A model generated the notes under the pieces. The model ran no database searches. It worked only from the letters and a program-made list of their open reading frames with translations, and had not been told where the DNA came from. A stretch of 64,000 bases of DNA, taken from the NCBI RefSeq assembly GCF_002966125.1, contig NZ_CP027062.1, positions 682,001 through 746,000 on the forward strand, read 5' to 3'. Below, in pieces: positions 54,018 to 62,011 of the stretch. The stretch comes from Pukyongia salina. Lineage in GTDB: Bacteria > Bacteroidota > Bacteroidia > Flavobacteriales > Flavobacteriaceae. Each line of letters starts with the position of its first letter. Positions within the stretch are counted from its first letter, which is position 1. Both the position numbers and the translations under genes were made by a program.

Positions 54018-54902
54018 ATGAAGGTTGGTATTTACGGTCAATTTTACCACGAACACTCAGAGCAATCCATTCAGCAAATACTCAATGCATTGAAACAAAC
54101 CAATGTGGATATTGCTGTTGAGAAGAATTTCCTGGAGCTTATCAAGCATCACAAAGAGATAGATACTAATGTTGCTACGTTTAGCTCATTCACCGAACTC
54201 GATCACTCTTACGATTTGTTTTTCAGTATTGGAGGAGACGGAACTTTGCTGAAATCCATCACCTTCGTGCGGGATCTCGGAATTCCTATTGTTGGAATCA
54301 ATACGGGAAGACTAGGTTTTCTGGCTACTATTCAGAAAGAAAAGATAATTGAAAGCATTGCCCAGATCATTGCCGGTAATTTTACTATCTCGGAGCGAAG
54401 TTTACTTGCCATTCAAACAGAACCGCAAAGTGAAGAGATTGGCGATCTTAACTTTGCCCTCAATGAGCTTGCCATTAACCGTAAGAATACTACCTCCATG
54501 ATCAAGGTTGAGACCATGGTAGATAACGAACACCTAACGTCCTACTGGTCTGACGGCCTCATAATCTCCACTCCTACCGGATCTACTGGTTATTCGCTTA
54601 GTTGTGGCGGCCCTATTATGGATCCTGCCTCTCAATGTATGGTGCTTACCCCTATTGCCCCGCATAATTTAAACGCCCGCCCTTTGGTTATCCCGGACGA
54701 CGTAGAGATCACGCTCAAAGTCTCCGGCCGCGAAAAATCCTACCTGATCTCTCTCGATTCGCGTATTGCAACTTTGGAAGATCATGCAGTTATCCGTATA
54801 AAAAAGGCTCCTTTTACTATTAAGTTGGCACAATTAAAGGATGACACATTCATTAAAACCCTGAGAGAAAAATTACTCTGGGGTGAGGACAAACGTAATT
54901 AG
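54018..54902 (+). CDS. nadK: NAD kinase
   Basis: 294 residues. The ATP-binding GGDGTLLKSI motif with LFFSIGGDGT (residues about 66-80), the GINTGRLGFLATI block, and the conserved STPTGSTGYSLSCGGPIMDP segment followed by LTPIAPHNLNARPLVIPD are all family hallmarks. It phosphorylates NAD to NADP. It follows the CBS gene by 2 bp. A promoter for the next gene lies in the gap downstream. Confidence 0.96.
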   Translation: MKVGIYGQFYHEHSEQSIQQILNALKQTNVDIAVEKNFLELIKHHKEIDTNVATFSSFTELDHSYDLFFSIGGDGTLLKSITFVRDLGIPIVGINTGRLGFLATIQKEKIIESIAQIIAGNFTISERSLLAIQTEPQSEEIGDLNFALNELAINRKNTTSMIKVETMVDNEHLTSYWSDGLIISTPTGSTGYSLSCGGPIMDPASQCMVLTPIAPHNLNARPLVIPDDVEITLKVSGREKSYLISLDSRIATLEDHAVIRIKKAPFTIKLAQLKDDTFIKTLREKLLWGEDKRN

Positions 54903-54977
54903 GCAATAAATTCCTTCAATTTTTGTTTATCATCTGAGACATTTTCGCATAAAATATTTCTATGCGAAGTTTATTGT

Positions 54978-54985
54978 TATATTTG
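54978..54985 (+). promoter_or_regulatory. candidate -7 promoter element for the DUF6089-uppS-bamA run
   Basis: TATATTTG matches TAnnTTTG, 16 bp before the ATG at 55002. The -33 box is weak (TTTC). Confidence 0.45.
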
Positions 54986-55001
54986 CAAACTTTTAAGGTT
55001 T

Positions 55002-55691
55002 ATGAGGTATTTCACAGTCGTTCTACTTGTTCTTTCAGGCATCTTTTCCGCTCAATCCCAGACATATGAAATTGGTGGGTTGCTAGGGGGATCCAATTAT
55101 ATTGGCGATGTAGGTAGAACAAATTATATAGCTCCCAAGAATTTTGCCTTTGGAGGCATTTTTAAGTGGAATAGAAGTGCAAGGCACGCCTTTCGTGGCT
55201 CGGTCATGATAGCACAAATTAGCGGCGACGATGCAGATTCCAATCAAAGCAGACGGAAACAACGGGGACTTAGCTTCGAAAATACGGTCTCGGAGATATC
55301 TATAGGACTGGAATACACTTTTGTTGAATTCAATGTACACAGCGGAAAACCTGTGTCCACACCATATTTATATACAGGACTTACTTATTTCTGGTATAAG
55401 GCCTTATATAGAGTTGGAGATGAGATTAGAGATTACGACGGTGCTTCTGCACCTGCAATCCCCATGGTTGTAGGATATAAAACAACAATTGGCACGAAAA
55501 TGGTGCTGGGTTTTGAGATTGGAGCCCGGTACGCATTTACAGATGATCTCGATGGCAGCAACCCGGTAAAAGGGCTTGCAGATGCCGAAGAATTTAAATT
55601 TGGTAATACAAATAGCGACGATTGGTATGTGTTTACAGGTGTAACCCTTACCTTTAGCTTTGGTAGGAAACCATGCTACTGCAACTTTTAA
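55002..55691 (+). CDS. DUF6089 outer-membrane beta-barrel protein
   Basis: 229 residues. A signal peptide (LLVLSGIFSAQSQ) is followed by YEIGGLLGGSNYIGDVGRTN and alternating amphipathic strands ending GVTLTFSFGRKPCYCNF, a small OMP barrel. This family precedes uppS and bamA in many Bacteroidota; the THC-like fold is uncharacterised. In Flavobacteriia these genes are part of the BamA-associated envelope cluster, so a role in outer-membrane assembly is reasonable inference. uppS begins 1 bp after the stop. Confidence 0.85.
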   Translation: MRYFTVVLLVLSGIFSAQSQTYEIGGLLGGSNYIGDVGRTNYIAPKNFAFGGIFKWNRSARHAFRGSVMIAQISGDDADSNQSRRKQRGLSFENTVSEISIGLEYTFVEFNVHSGKPVSTPYLYTGLTYFWYKALYRVGDEIRDYDGASAPAIPMVVGYKTTIGTKMVLGFEIGARYAFTDDLDGSNPVKGLADAEEFKFGNTNSDDWYVFTGVTLTFSFGRKPCYCNF

Positions 55692-55692
55692 C

Positions 55693-56436
55693 ATGTCTTT
55701 ACTAAGTAAAATAGATCTTGACAGACTTCCGCAACACCTTGCTGTTATTATGGACGGCAATGGCCGTTGGGCTAAACAAAAGGGCTTGTTTAGATCTATT
55801 GGTCATGAAAATGGCACCAAAGCTGTTCGTGAAATTGTAGAAGCTTCTGCCGAAATAAACATCCCTTATCTCACATTATACGCCTTTTCTACAGAAAACT
55901 GGAATCGACCCAAAATGGAAGTTGAACTATTGATGAAACTTCTGGTAAACTCTTTAAAGAAGGAGATCAAGACTCTTCAGGATAATAATATCAGGCTAAA
56001 TGCCATAGGAAATCTTAGTGCCTTACCCAAGAAGGCACACACAGAATTATTAGACGTTATTGAGAAGACCCGGGAGAACTCCAGAATGACCTTAACCCTT
56101 GCTCTAAGCTATGGCTCACGTGAAGAAATCACAAAAACAATCAAAGAGATTAGCCTTAAAGTTAAAAATAACCTAATTTCGCCGTCAGCTATTGACGAAT
56201 CACTTATTAATAACCATCTTTACACCCGAAATTTACCGGATGTAGATCTATTAATACGTACAAGTGGTGAGCAGCGTATTAGTAATTTTTTGTTATGGCA
56301 AATCGCTTATGCCGAGTTGTATTTTACCGAAACTCTTTGGCCCGATTACACAAAAGACCATCTTTTTGAAGCCATAATAAATTATCAAAACAGAGAAAGA
56401 AGATTTGGAAAAACGAGTGAGCAACTTCAAAATTAG
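55693..56436 (+). CDS. uppS: undecaprenyl diphosphate synthase (isoprenyl transferase)
   Basis: 247 residues from the ATG at 55693; an upstream in-frame ATG at 55660 lies within the previous gene. The catalytic Asp is in LAVIMDGNGRWAKQKGL, with GTKAVREIV, TLYAFSTENWNRPK, SYGSREEI and DLLIRTSGEQRISNFLLWQ as the remaining cis-prenyltransferase blocks. It makes the C55 lipid carrier for peptidoglycan and O-antigen. bamA starts inside its 3' end (20-32 bp overlap). Confidence 0.96.
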   Translation: MSLLSKIDLDRLPQHLAVIMDGNGRWAKQKGLFRSIGHENGTKAVREIVEASAEINIPYLTLYAFSTENWNRPKMEVELLMKLLVNSLKKEIKTLQDNNIRLNAIGNLSALPKKAHTELLDVIEKTRENSRMTLTLALSYGSREEITKTIKEISLKVKNNLISPSAIDESLINNHLYTRNLPDVDLLIRTSGEQRISNFLLWQIAYAELYFTETLWPDYTKDHLFEAIINYQNRERRFGKTSEQLQN

Positions 56437-58993
56437 TCTATTATCACATACTTCTAAAACACTGTATTGTATTTTTCTTTTTACAATACTTTCGGTGTTT
56501 TCTATTTCTGCACAGGATAACGAGCTCGATAAGAATAAACGATACACAATAAATAGTATTTCGGTTACCGGCGAACAAACCTTCAACGAACAAACGGTAA
56601 TTGCTTTTACCGGTTTGAAGGAAGGAGATCAAATCTATGTTCCGGGTGAAAAGCTTAGCGATGTCACCAAGAAATTGTGGGAGCAAAATCTCTTTAGCGA
56701 TATTGCCTTTTACGTGACCAATATCGATGGCAACCTGATCGACCTGGAGCTTTACATCGTCGAACTTCCTAAGATGTACGATGTGACCGTGGAAGGTATT
56801 AGAAAAGGTAAGAAAAAGGAAATTATAAAGGACAATGGCCTGAAACGAGGTGTTAAAATTACCAAGAACCTCCTCACCACAACCAAGAATTATATTACCA
56901 ATAAATTTAAAAAGGAAGGATTCTTTAATACGAAAGTAATTATTAGTACTCGTCCTCACCTGGATTCTACAGGTACCGAGATCGCCCAGGATATGATCAT
57001 AAATATCGATAAAGGCGAGCGGGTAAAAGTTTCAAGTATCAACATAGAAGGTAACGAACAACTTTCAGATAAAAAGGTACGTTCGGCCATGAAGAATACC
57101 AAACGTAAAAACCCATTGCGTTTTTATAAAAGATCCAAATATACAGAGGAAGGATTTACAGAAGACAAGGCTAATATCATTAAAAAATACAAGACCAACG
57201 GGTTTAGAGATGCAAGGATCATTAATGATACTCTTATCATAAAAGATGAAAAAAATGTAGCCCTGAATATCGAAGTTGAGGAAGGAAACAAGTATTACTT
57301 CGGTAATATAGATTTTATTGGAAATAGTAAATATACCGACGGGCAACTGCGACAGATCCTGGGAATACAGAAAGGTGAAACTTATAACGGAACCTTACTT
57401 CAGGAGCGTATCGCAGATGATTCTGATCCCGATGCCGCCGATCTTACCAACCTCTACCAGAATAATGGTTACCTGGCTGTACAGATAAATCCCGTGGAAG
57501 TTGCCGTTCGGAACGACACCATCGATTTTGAGATCAGGATCATCGAACGTAACGAGTTCTTTTTCGATCATGTTACCGTTATTGGAAATACCAAGACCAA
57601 CGACCATGTGATCTACCGGGAACTTAGAACTAAACCGGGACAAAAATACAGTAAGCGTAATGTAATTCGAACGCTTCGGGAATTGGGTCAGTTAGGGTAT
57701 TTCGACCCCGAACAGCTCACGCCAAATTTTAAAAAGGTAGATGAAGCCAATGGCCTAGTAGACCTCGAATACTCCGTGATCGAAAAAGGAGCCAGCCAGA
57801 TCGAACTACAAGGTGGTTACGGTGGTGGTGGTTTTGTAGGAACACTTGGGCTCTCATTTAATAATTTCTCCTTACGGAACATCTTTAATAAAGAGGCGTA
57901 TAAACCTCTGCCAATGGGAGACGGACAGAAATTATCGTTAAGGGCACAGGCGAGTAGTTTCTATCAAACTTATAGCCTGTCATTGGTGGAACCATGGCTA
58001 GGCGGAAAGAAACCTATTCAGTTTAGCACCTCATTCTCACACACGGTTCAGTACCTGTACGATTTCATTAACCGTGATGTAGATAGAACACGACGTTTCC
58101 TAATTACAGGAGGATCTGTAGGTTTTGCAAAAAGGTTGAAATGGCCGGACGATTATTTCCAGTTCTCGCAGGCTGTTAGTTTTCAGCACTATAATCTTAA
58201 GAATTATAATACCGGACTATTTACTTTCGGGGATGGTTACTCGAACAACCTGGCGTATACCATCGGTTTGAGCAGAAATAGTACCTCAGCCAACCCAATT
58301 TATCCCCGAAGTGGTTCAGATTTTAGCTTGTCTGCTAAGTTAACCCCGCCTTATTCGGCGTTGGGAAGTACAGACTATACCGCCCTGATAGAAGAACGAT
58401 CCATGCTTGACGCTTCAACCGTTGATGGAAGTGAGAGAATAGCAGAGATCGACCAGGAACGATTTAAATGGCTGGAGTACTATAAGGTTAAGTTTAAAGG
58501 CACATGGTACACAAGTTTATATAAGGACCTGGTGTTGCGAACCAACGCAGAATTTGGTTTCCTAGGAGCCTATAATCAGGATCGTGGTGTACCACCATTC
58601 GAACGATTTTTTGTGGGTGGTGATGGATTGGGATCGTTTTCACTAGACGGAAGGGAAGTAATTCAGTTGCGTGGTTATCCTAATCAATCTTTATCAAATA
58701 ACGATGGAAATACCATTTACAATAAATTTTCGTTAGAATTACGGTATCCGGTTACTTTGAAGCAATTGGCATCCATTTATGTACTCACCTTTATAGAGGG
58801 TGGAGGGGCTTACGACGGATTCAGAAATTATAATCCGTTTAGTTTAAATAGGTCTGCTGGCGCAGGAATCCGTATATTTATGCCTGCGTTTGGATTATTG
58901 GGGATAGATTTCGGTTATGGTTTCGACCCGATTTTAAACGGTACCGAGAGGAATGGATGGGAAACTCACTTCATTATCGGACAACAATTTTAA
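56405..58993 (+). CDS. bamA: outer-membrane assembly factor BamA (Omp85) with a non-ATG start
   Basis: 862 residues from TTG 56405 or 858 from GTG 56417; there is no ATG before the signal peptide (TLYCIFLFTILSVFSISAQ), so a non-ATG start overlapping uppS is required. Five POTRA domains span about 45-455 (YTINSISVTGEQTFNEQTV, VKVSSINIEGNEQLSDKKV, YYFGNIDFIGNSKYTDGQL, FFFDHVTVIGNTKTNDHVI). The 16-strand barrel follows from about 480, with GGGFVGTLGLSF and the VRGF-like motif as VIQLRGYPNQSL. It inserts beta-barrel proteins in the outer membrane. Two OmpH/Skp-like chaperone genes follow directly. Confidence 0.95.
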   Translation: MEKRVSNFKISLLSHTSKTLYCIFLFTILSVFSISAQDNELDKNKRYTINSISVTGEQTFNEQTVIAFTGLKEGDQIYVPGEKLSDVTKKLWEQNLFSDIAFYVTNIDGNLIDLELYIVELPKMYDVTVEGIRKGKKKEIIKDNGLKRGVKITKNLLTTTKNYITNKFKKEGFFNTKVIISTRPHLDSTGTEIAQDMIINIDKGERVKVSSINIEGNEQLSDKKVRSAMKNTKRKNPLRFYKRSKYTEEGFTEDKANIIKKYKTNGFRDARIINDTLIIKDEKNVALNIEVEEGNKYYFGNIDFIGNSKYTDGQLRQILGIQKGETYNGTLLQERIADDSDPDAADLTNLYQNNGYLAVQINPVEVAVRNDTIDFEIRIIERNEFFFDHVTVIGNTKTNDHVIYRELRTKPGQKYSKRNVIRTLRELGQLGYFDPEQLTPNFKKVDEANGLVDLEYSVIEKGASQIELQGGYGGGGFVGTLGLSFNNFSLRNIFNKEAYKPLPMGDGQKLSLRAQASSFYQTYSLSLVEPWLGGKKPIQFSTSFSHTVQYLYDFINRDVDRTRRFLITGGSVGFAKRLKWPDDYFQFSQAVSFQHYNLKNYNTGLFTFGDGYSNNLAYTIGLSRNSTSANPIYPRSGSDFSLSAKLTPPYSALGSTDYTALIEERSMLDASTVDGSERIAEIDQERFKWLEYYKVKFKGTWYTSLYKDLVLRTNAEFGFLGAYNQDRGVPPFERFFVGGDGLGSFSLDGREVIQLRGYPNQSLSNNDGNTIYNKFSLELRYPVTLKQLASIYVLTFIEGGGAYDGFRNYNPFSLNRSAGAGIRIFMPAFGLLGIDFGYGFDPILNGTERNGWETHFIIGQQF

Positions 58994-59030
58994 CTTTGGC
59001 ACGATATTTTCTTAAAAACAACCAGCAATT

Positions 59031-59870
59031 ATGAAAGCAAAAAAAATACTTCTTTTCGCGCTTGCAGTTTTCGGCATTTCTTTGGTGGCAAACGCTCAAA
59101 GAGGAGTTCGGATAGGATATATTGACATGGAATATATTCTGGAGAATGTTCCCGAATACAAAGAGTCTGAAATTCAACTGGAAGGAAAAGTTCAACGTTG
59201 GAAATCGGACATCGAAAAGAAACAGAAGGCTATAGACCAGATGAAGCTTAATCTGGCAAACGAAAGAGTCCTTCTAACGAAAGAACTAATTGAAGAAAGA
59301 GAAGAAGAGATACAGATCCTCGAGGATGAAATGCTGAAATATCAACAAGACAGGTTTGGGCCTAACGGCGACCTGATGATTCAGAAAAGACAGTTGGTAC
59401 AGCCCATACAGGATCAGGTCTTTAACATAGTGCAGGAAATTGCTGTAAACAGGAAGTACGATTTCATTTTCGATAAATCTGCAGATATAGTTATGCTATT
59501 CGCTGCTGAAAGAAACGATATAAGCGATCAGGTAGTGCGAAGTATAAATCGTGCCGCCAAACGCGAAGAAGCAACGAACAAAAGAGAAAAGAAAGAGATC
59601 GAAAAACGTGAGGAACTCACCGAAGAGGAAGAAGAGGCAGTAACCGAACGTGAAGAAGCAATTGAAGAGAAGAAGAATGAACGCGAGCGGATCATGGAAG
59701 AACGAAGAAGAGTGCGTGATTCGGTAAGAGAAGCCAAACGTATCGAGTTTGAGGAGAGAAGAAAAAGATTGCTCGAAGAAAGACAGGCAAAAAGAGATTC
59801 TACTTTAAAAGCCCGTTCGGGAGGAAACGCTCCCCCGCCTGATGGTGGAAATGGTAACGGTGGTTTATAA
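59031..59870 (+). CDS. OmpH/Skp-family periplasmic chaperone with long charged C-terminus
   Basis: 279 residues, about 100 more than usual for Skp. Signal peptide (LLFALAVFGISLVANAQ), then RIGYIDMEYILENVPEYKE, the OmpH start, and a tentacle-like coiled coil to about 175 with FNIVQEIAVNRKYDFIFDKS. Residues about 180-265 are almost only Glu, Arg and Lys (EEREEELTEE-type pattern), an extended charged helix, ending in a Gly/Pro/Asn tail. Skp proteins hold unfolded outer-membrane proteins for BamA, encoded 37 bp upstream. The extension could lengthen the tentacles. Confidence 0.9.
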   Translation: MKAKKILLFALAVFGISLVANAQRGVRIGYIDMEYILENVPEYKESEIQLEGKVQRWKSDIEKKQKAIDQMKLNLANERVLLTKELIEEREEEIQILEDEMLKYQQDRFGPNGDLMIQKRQLVQPIQDQVFNIVQEIAVNRKYDFIFDKSADIVMLFAAERNDISDQVVRSINRAAKREEATNKREKKEIEKREELTEEEEEAVTEREEAIEEKKNERERIMEERRRVRDSVREAKRIEFEERRKRLLEERQAKRDSTLKARSGGNAPPPDGGNGNGGL

Positions 59871-59916
59871 TACGTATTAAAAATCTAATTTATAACACAA
59901 ATAATCTATTATTACA

Positions 59917-60426
59917 ATGAAAACATTTAAACTATTATTCGTAGCTATTGTGCTGTTTATGGGAGCTACATCCTTTACTTATGCGCAATCTAAAATTGCT
60001 CATATCAACACCTCCGAACTTGTTCAGGCCATGCCGGCAATGAAACAAGCTCAGAGTCAGTTGGAGAAACTTCAGAAAACTTACGATACAGAACTTCGTG
60101 CAATGGCTAAGGAGTTAGACGCTAAAAGAACTCAATACGGAGCGGAAGCAGAATCCAAGACCGATGAAGAGAACAGAAAGCGTGTAGAAGAAGTTCAGGG
60201 GATGCAAAACAACATTACCGCTTACCAGCAACAAGCACTTCAGGATCTTCAGAAAAAAGAAAGAGATATCCTGCAACCCATCCTTGATAACGCAAAGGCG
60301 GCGATCCAAAAAGTAGCTCGTGCCAAAGGGTACCAGTACGTGATCGACTCTACAGAAGGTAGTGGTTTACTATTAGCCGAAGGATACGACCTTCTTGCTG
60401 ATGTAAAGAAAGAACTCGGAATTTAA
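59917..60426 (+). CDS. OmpH/Skp-family periplasmic chaperone
   Basis: 169 residues, standard Skp length. Signal peptide (FKLLFVAIVLFMGATSFTYAQ), SKIAHINTSELVQAMPAMKQ, a coiled-coil tentacle with many Gln, Lys and Glu, and AIQKVARAKGYQYVIDST at the end. It is a paralogue of the gene before it and lies in the same run with bamA and murI. It likely carries outer-membrane protein clients. Confidence 0.93.
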   Translation: MKTFKLLFVAIVLFMGATSFTYAQSKIAHINTSELVQAMPAMKQAQSQLEKLQKTYDTELRAMAKELDAKRTQYGAEAESKTDEENRKRVEEVQGMQNNITAYQQQALQDLQKKERDILQPILDNAKAAIQKVARAKGYQYVIDSTEGSGLLLAEGYDLLADVKKELGI

Positions 60427-60494
60427 TTCGAAAATCTCATAAATAATTGGCAAAACTGCTCACTCTTTGGTGGGCAGTTTTTATTTTTATAGGT

Positions 60495-61283
60495 ATGAAG
60501 GCAGATAATCCAATAGGTATTTTCGATTCGGGCGTAGGCGGTACTTCTATATGGAAGGAGATTCACCAGCTACTCCCTAATGAACATACCTTGTATCTGG
60601 CCGATAGTAAAAACGCTCCGTACGGAAATAGATCGGCCGAAGAGATCAGTGCCCTTAGCGTTAAAAATACAGAGAAACTGCTGGAGATGGGAGCCAAGAT
60701 CATCGTGGTGGCCTGTAATACCGCCACCACCAACGCCATTTCCCTACTCAGGAAAAATTACGATATCCCTTTTATTGGTATAGAGCCGGCTATAAAACCT
60801 GCTGCCCTGCAAAGCAAAACAGGTAAAATAGGGATCCTCGCAACCCGTGGGACCCTTAGCAGTGCGCTCTTCTCTCAAACAAGCGACACATTTACAAAGG
60901 ATATTTCGGTAGTAGAAGTAATAGGAGAAGGCCTAGTACCTCTTATTGAAAATGGTGACTTCGACAATCCGGAGCTCGACAAATTACTTCAGAAATACAT
61001 AAAACCCATGATCGCGGCCAATGTGGATTACCTCGTTCTGGGATGCAGCCATTACCCTTACCTGATCCCAAAACTTTCAAAAATACTCCCCGAACATATA
61101 AAGATTATCGATTCGGGGATCGCGGTAGCTAAACAGACTAAATTCCTGCTGGAGAAACACGATCTTATTCGAAAAGAAATTTCAACTCCTAAGCTCCAAT
61201 TTTATTCAAATACCGGTATTGGCACCTTGAAATACCTGCTGGGCGAGTTTGATAATATAGAAATCGAGACAATGGATTTCTAA
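60495..61283 (+). CDS. murI: glutamate racemase
   Basis: 262 residues from the ATG at 60495 (MKADNPIGIFDSGVGGTSIW); the open frame upstream begins with a TTG and an unlikely hydrophobic leader. The two catalytic Cys are C74 (VVACNTATTNAI) and C184 (LVLGCSHYPYLIP). NAPYGNRSAEEI and GIEPAIKPAA also match. It makes D-glutamate for peptidoglycan. Last gene of the plus-strand envelope run; its end overlaps the end of the convergent response-regulator gene by 4 bp. Confidence 0.96.
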   Translation: MKADNPIGIFDSGVGGTSIWKEIHQLLPNEHTLYLADSKNAPYGNRSAEEISALSVKNTEKLLEMGAKIIVVACNTATTNAISLLRKNYDIPFIGIEPAIKPAALQSKTGKIGILATRGTLSSALFSQTSDTFTKDISVVEVIGEGLVPLIENGDFDNPELDKLLQKYIKPMIAANVDYLVLGCSHYPYLIPKLSKILPEHIKIIDSGIAVAKQTKFLLEKHDLIRKEISTPKLQFYSNTGIGTLKYLLGEFDNIEIETMDF

Positions 61284-62011
61284 CTGAAATAGGCCAGGAG
61301 TGCCTTCTTCTTAGCAGGGCTTACCATGATCTGTTTCCCGCTGGAAAGAACTACACTACCACCCTTACCTTTTCTGTATTCCACCACCGCACTTACGTTT
61401 ACCAGATACGATTTGTGAACCCTGGCAAAGCCATTATCTGCCAAAGCGTCCTCAAAGTACTTCAGGGTTTTACTTACTAACTTTTTACCTTCCTTTAGAA
61501 AGATCTGTGTATAATTGTCGTCTGCCTGGCAGTAAAGTATATCCGAAATGCTTAGTACCTCAAAACCATTTTGCTGCGGGATCGTGATCTTACCAGCCAC
61601 GGGCTGGTGTATAGGCCGAAGTACCGAATTTTGCAAACTGTTCTCTTTTTCTTTTATTTCTGAAACGTAATCAACTGCTTCAATGAGTTTATCGATCGAG
61701 ATCGGCTTTAATAGATAATAAGACGCATGAGCATTCAACGCATCGATCGCATAATGGTTATAGGCAGTAACGAACACCGTCTCGAATTGGCGGTCGCCCA
61801 CCTTATCCAATAGATCGAAGGCATTCCCGTAAGGCATTTCAACATCCAGGAACACAAGGTCCAGTTCATTATTGCGTATTAGTACCAGCGCCTCGTCAAC
61901 ATTAGCGGCTTCGCCTTTTAACACAACAGTGGGACAGTATTTTGCGAGATAGTTCTTCAGGATCTCCCTGCTTGTCTCCTCATCCTCTACAATGATGGCT
62001 CTTAATTCCAT
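61280..62011 (-). CDS. LytTR-family response regulator
   Basis: 243 residues. Receiver domain 1-about 120 with acidic EDEE at 9-12 and phospho-acceptor D56 in LVFLDVEMPYGNAF, then VFVTAYNHYAIDAL and LLKPISIDKLIEAV. The LytTR DNA-binding domain (about 145-243) has DILYCQADDNYTQIFLKEGK, FARVHKSYLVN and IMVSPAKKKALLAY. The start overlaps the stop of the kinase gene by one base (TAATG), so it is the partner regulator. Confidence 0.94.
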   Translation of the reverse strand: MELRAIIVEDEETSREILKNYLAKYCPTVVLKGEAANVDEALVLIRNNELDLVFLDVEMPYGNAFDLLDKVGDRQFETVFVTAYNHYAIDALNAHASYYLLKPISIDKLIEAVDYVSEIKEKENSLQNSVLRPIHQPVAGKITIPQQNGFEVLSISDILYCQADDNYTQIFLKEGKKLVSKTLKYFEDALADNGFARVHKSYLVNVSAVVEYRKGKGGSVVLSSGKQIMVSPAKKKALLAYFS

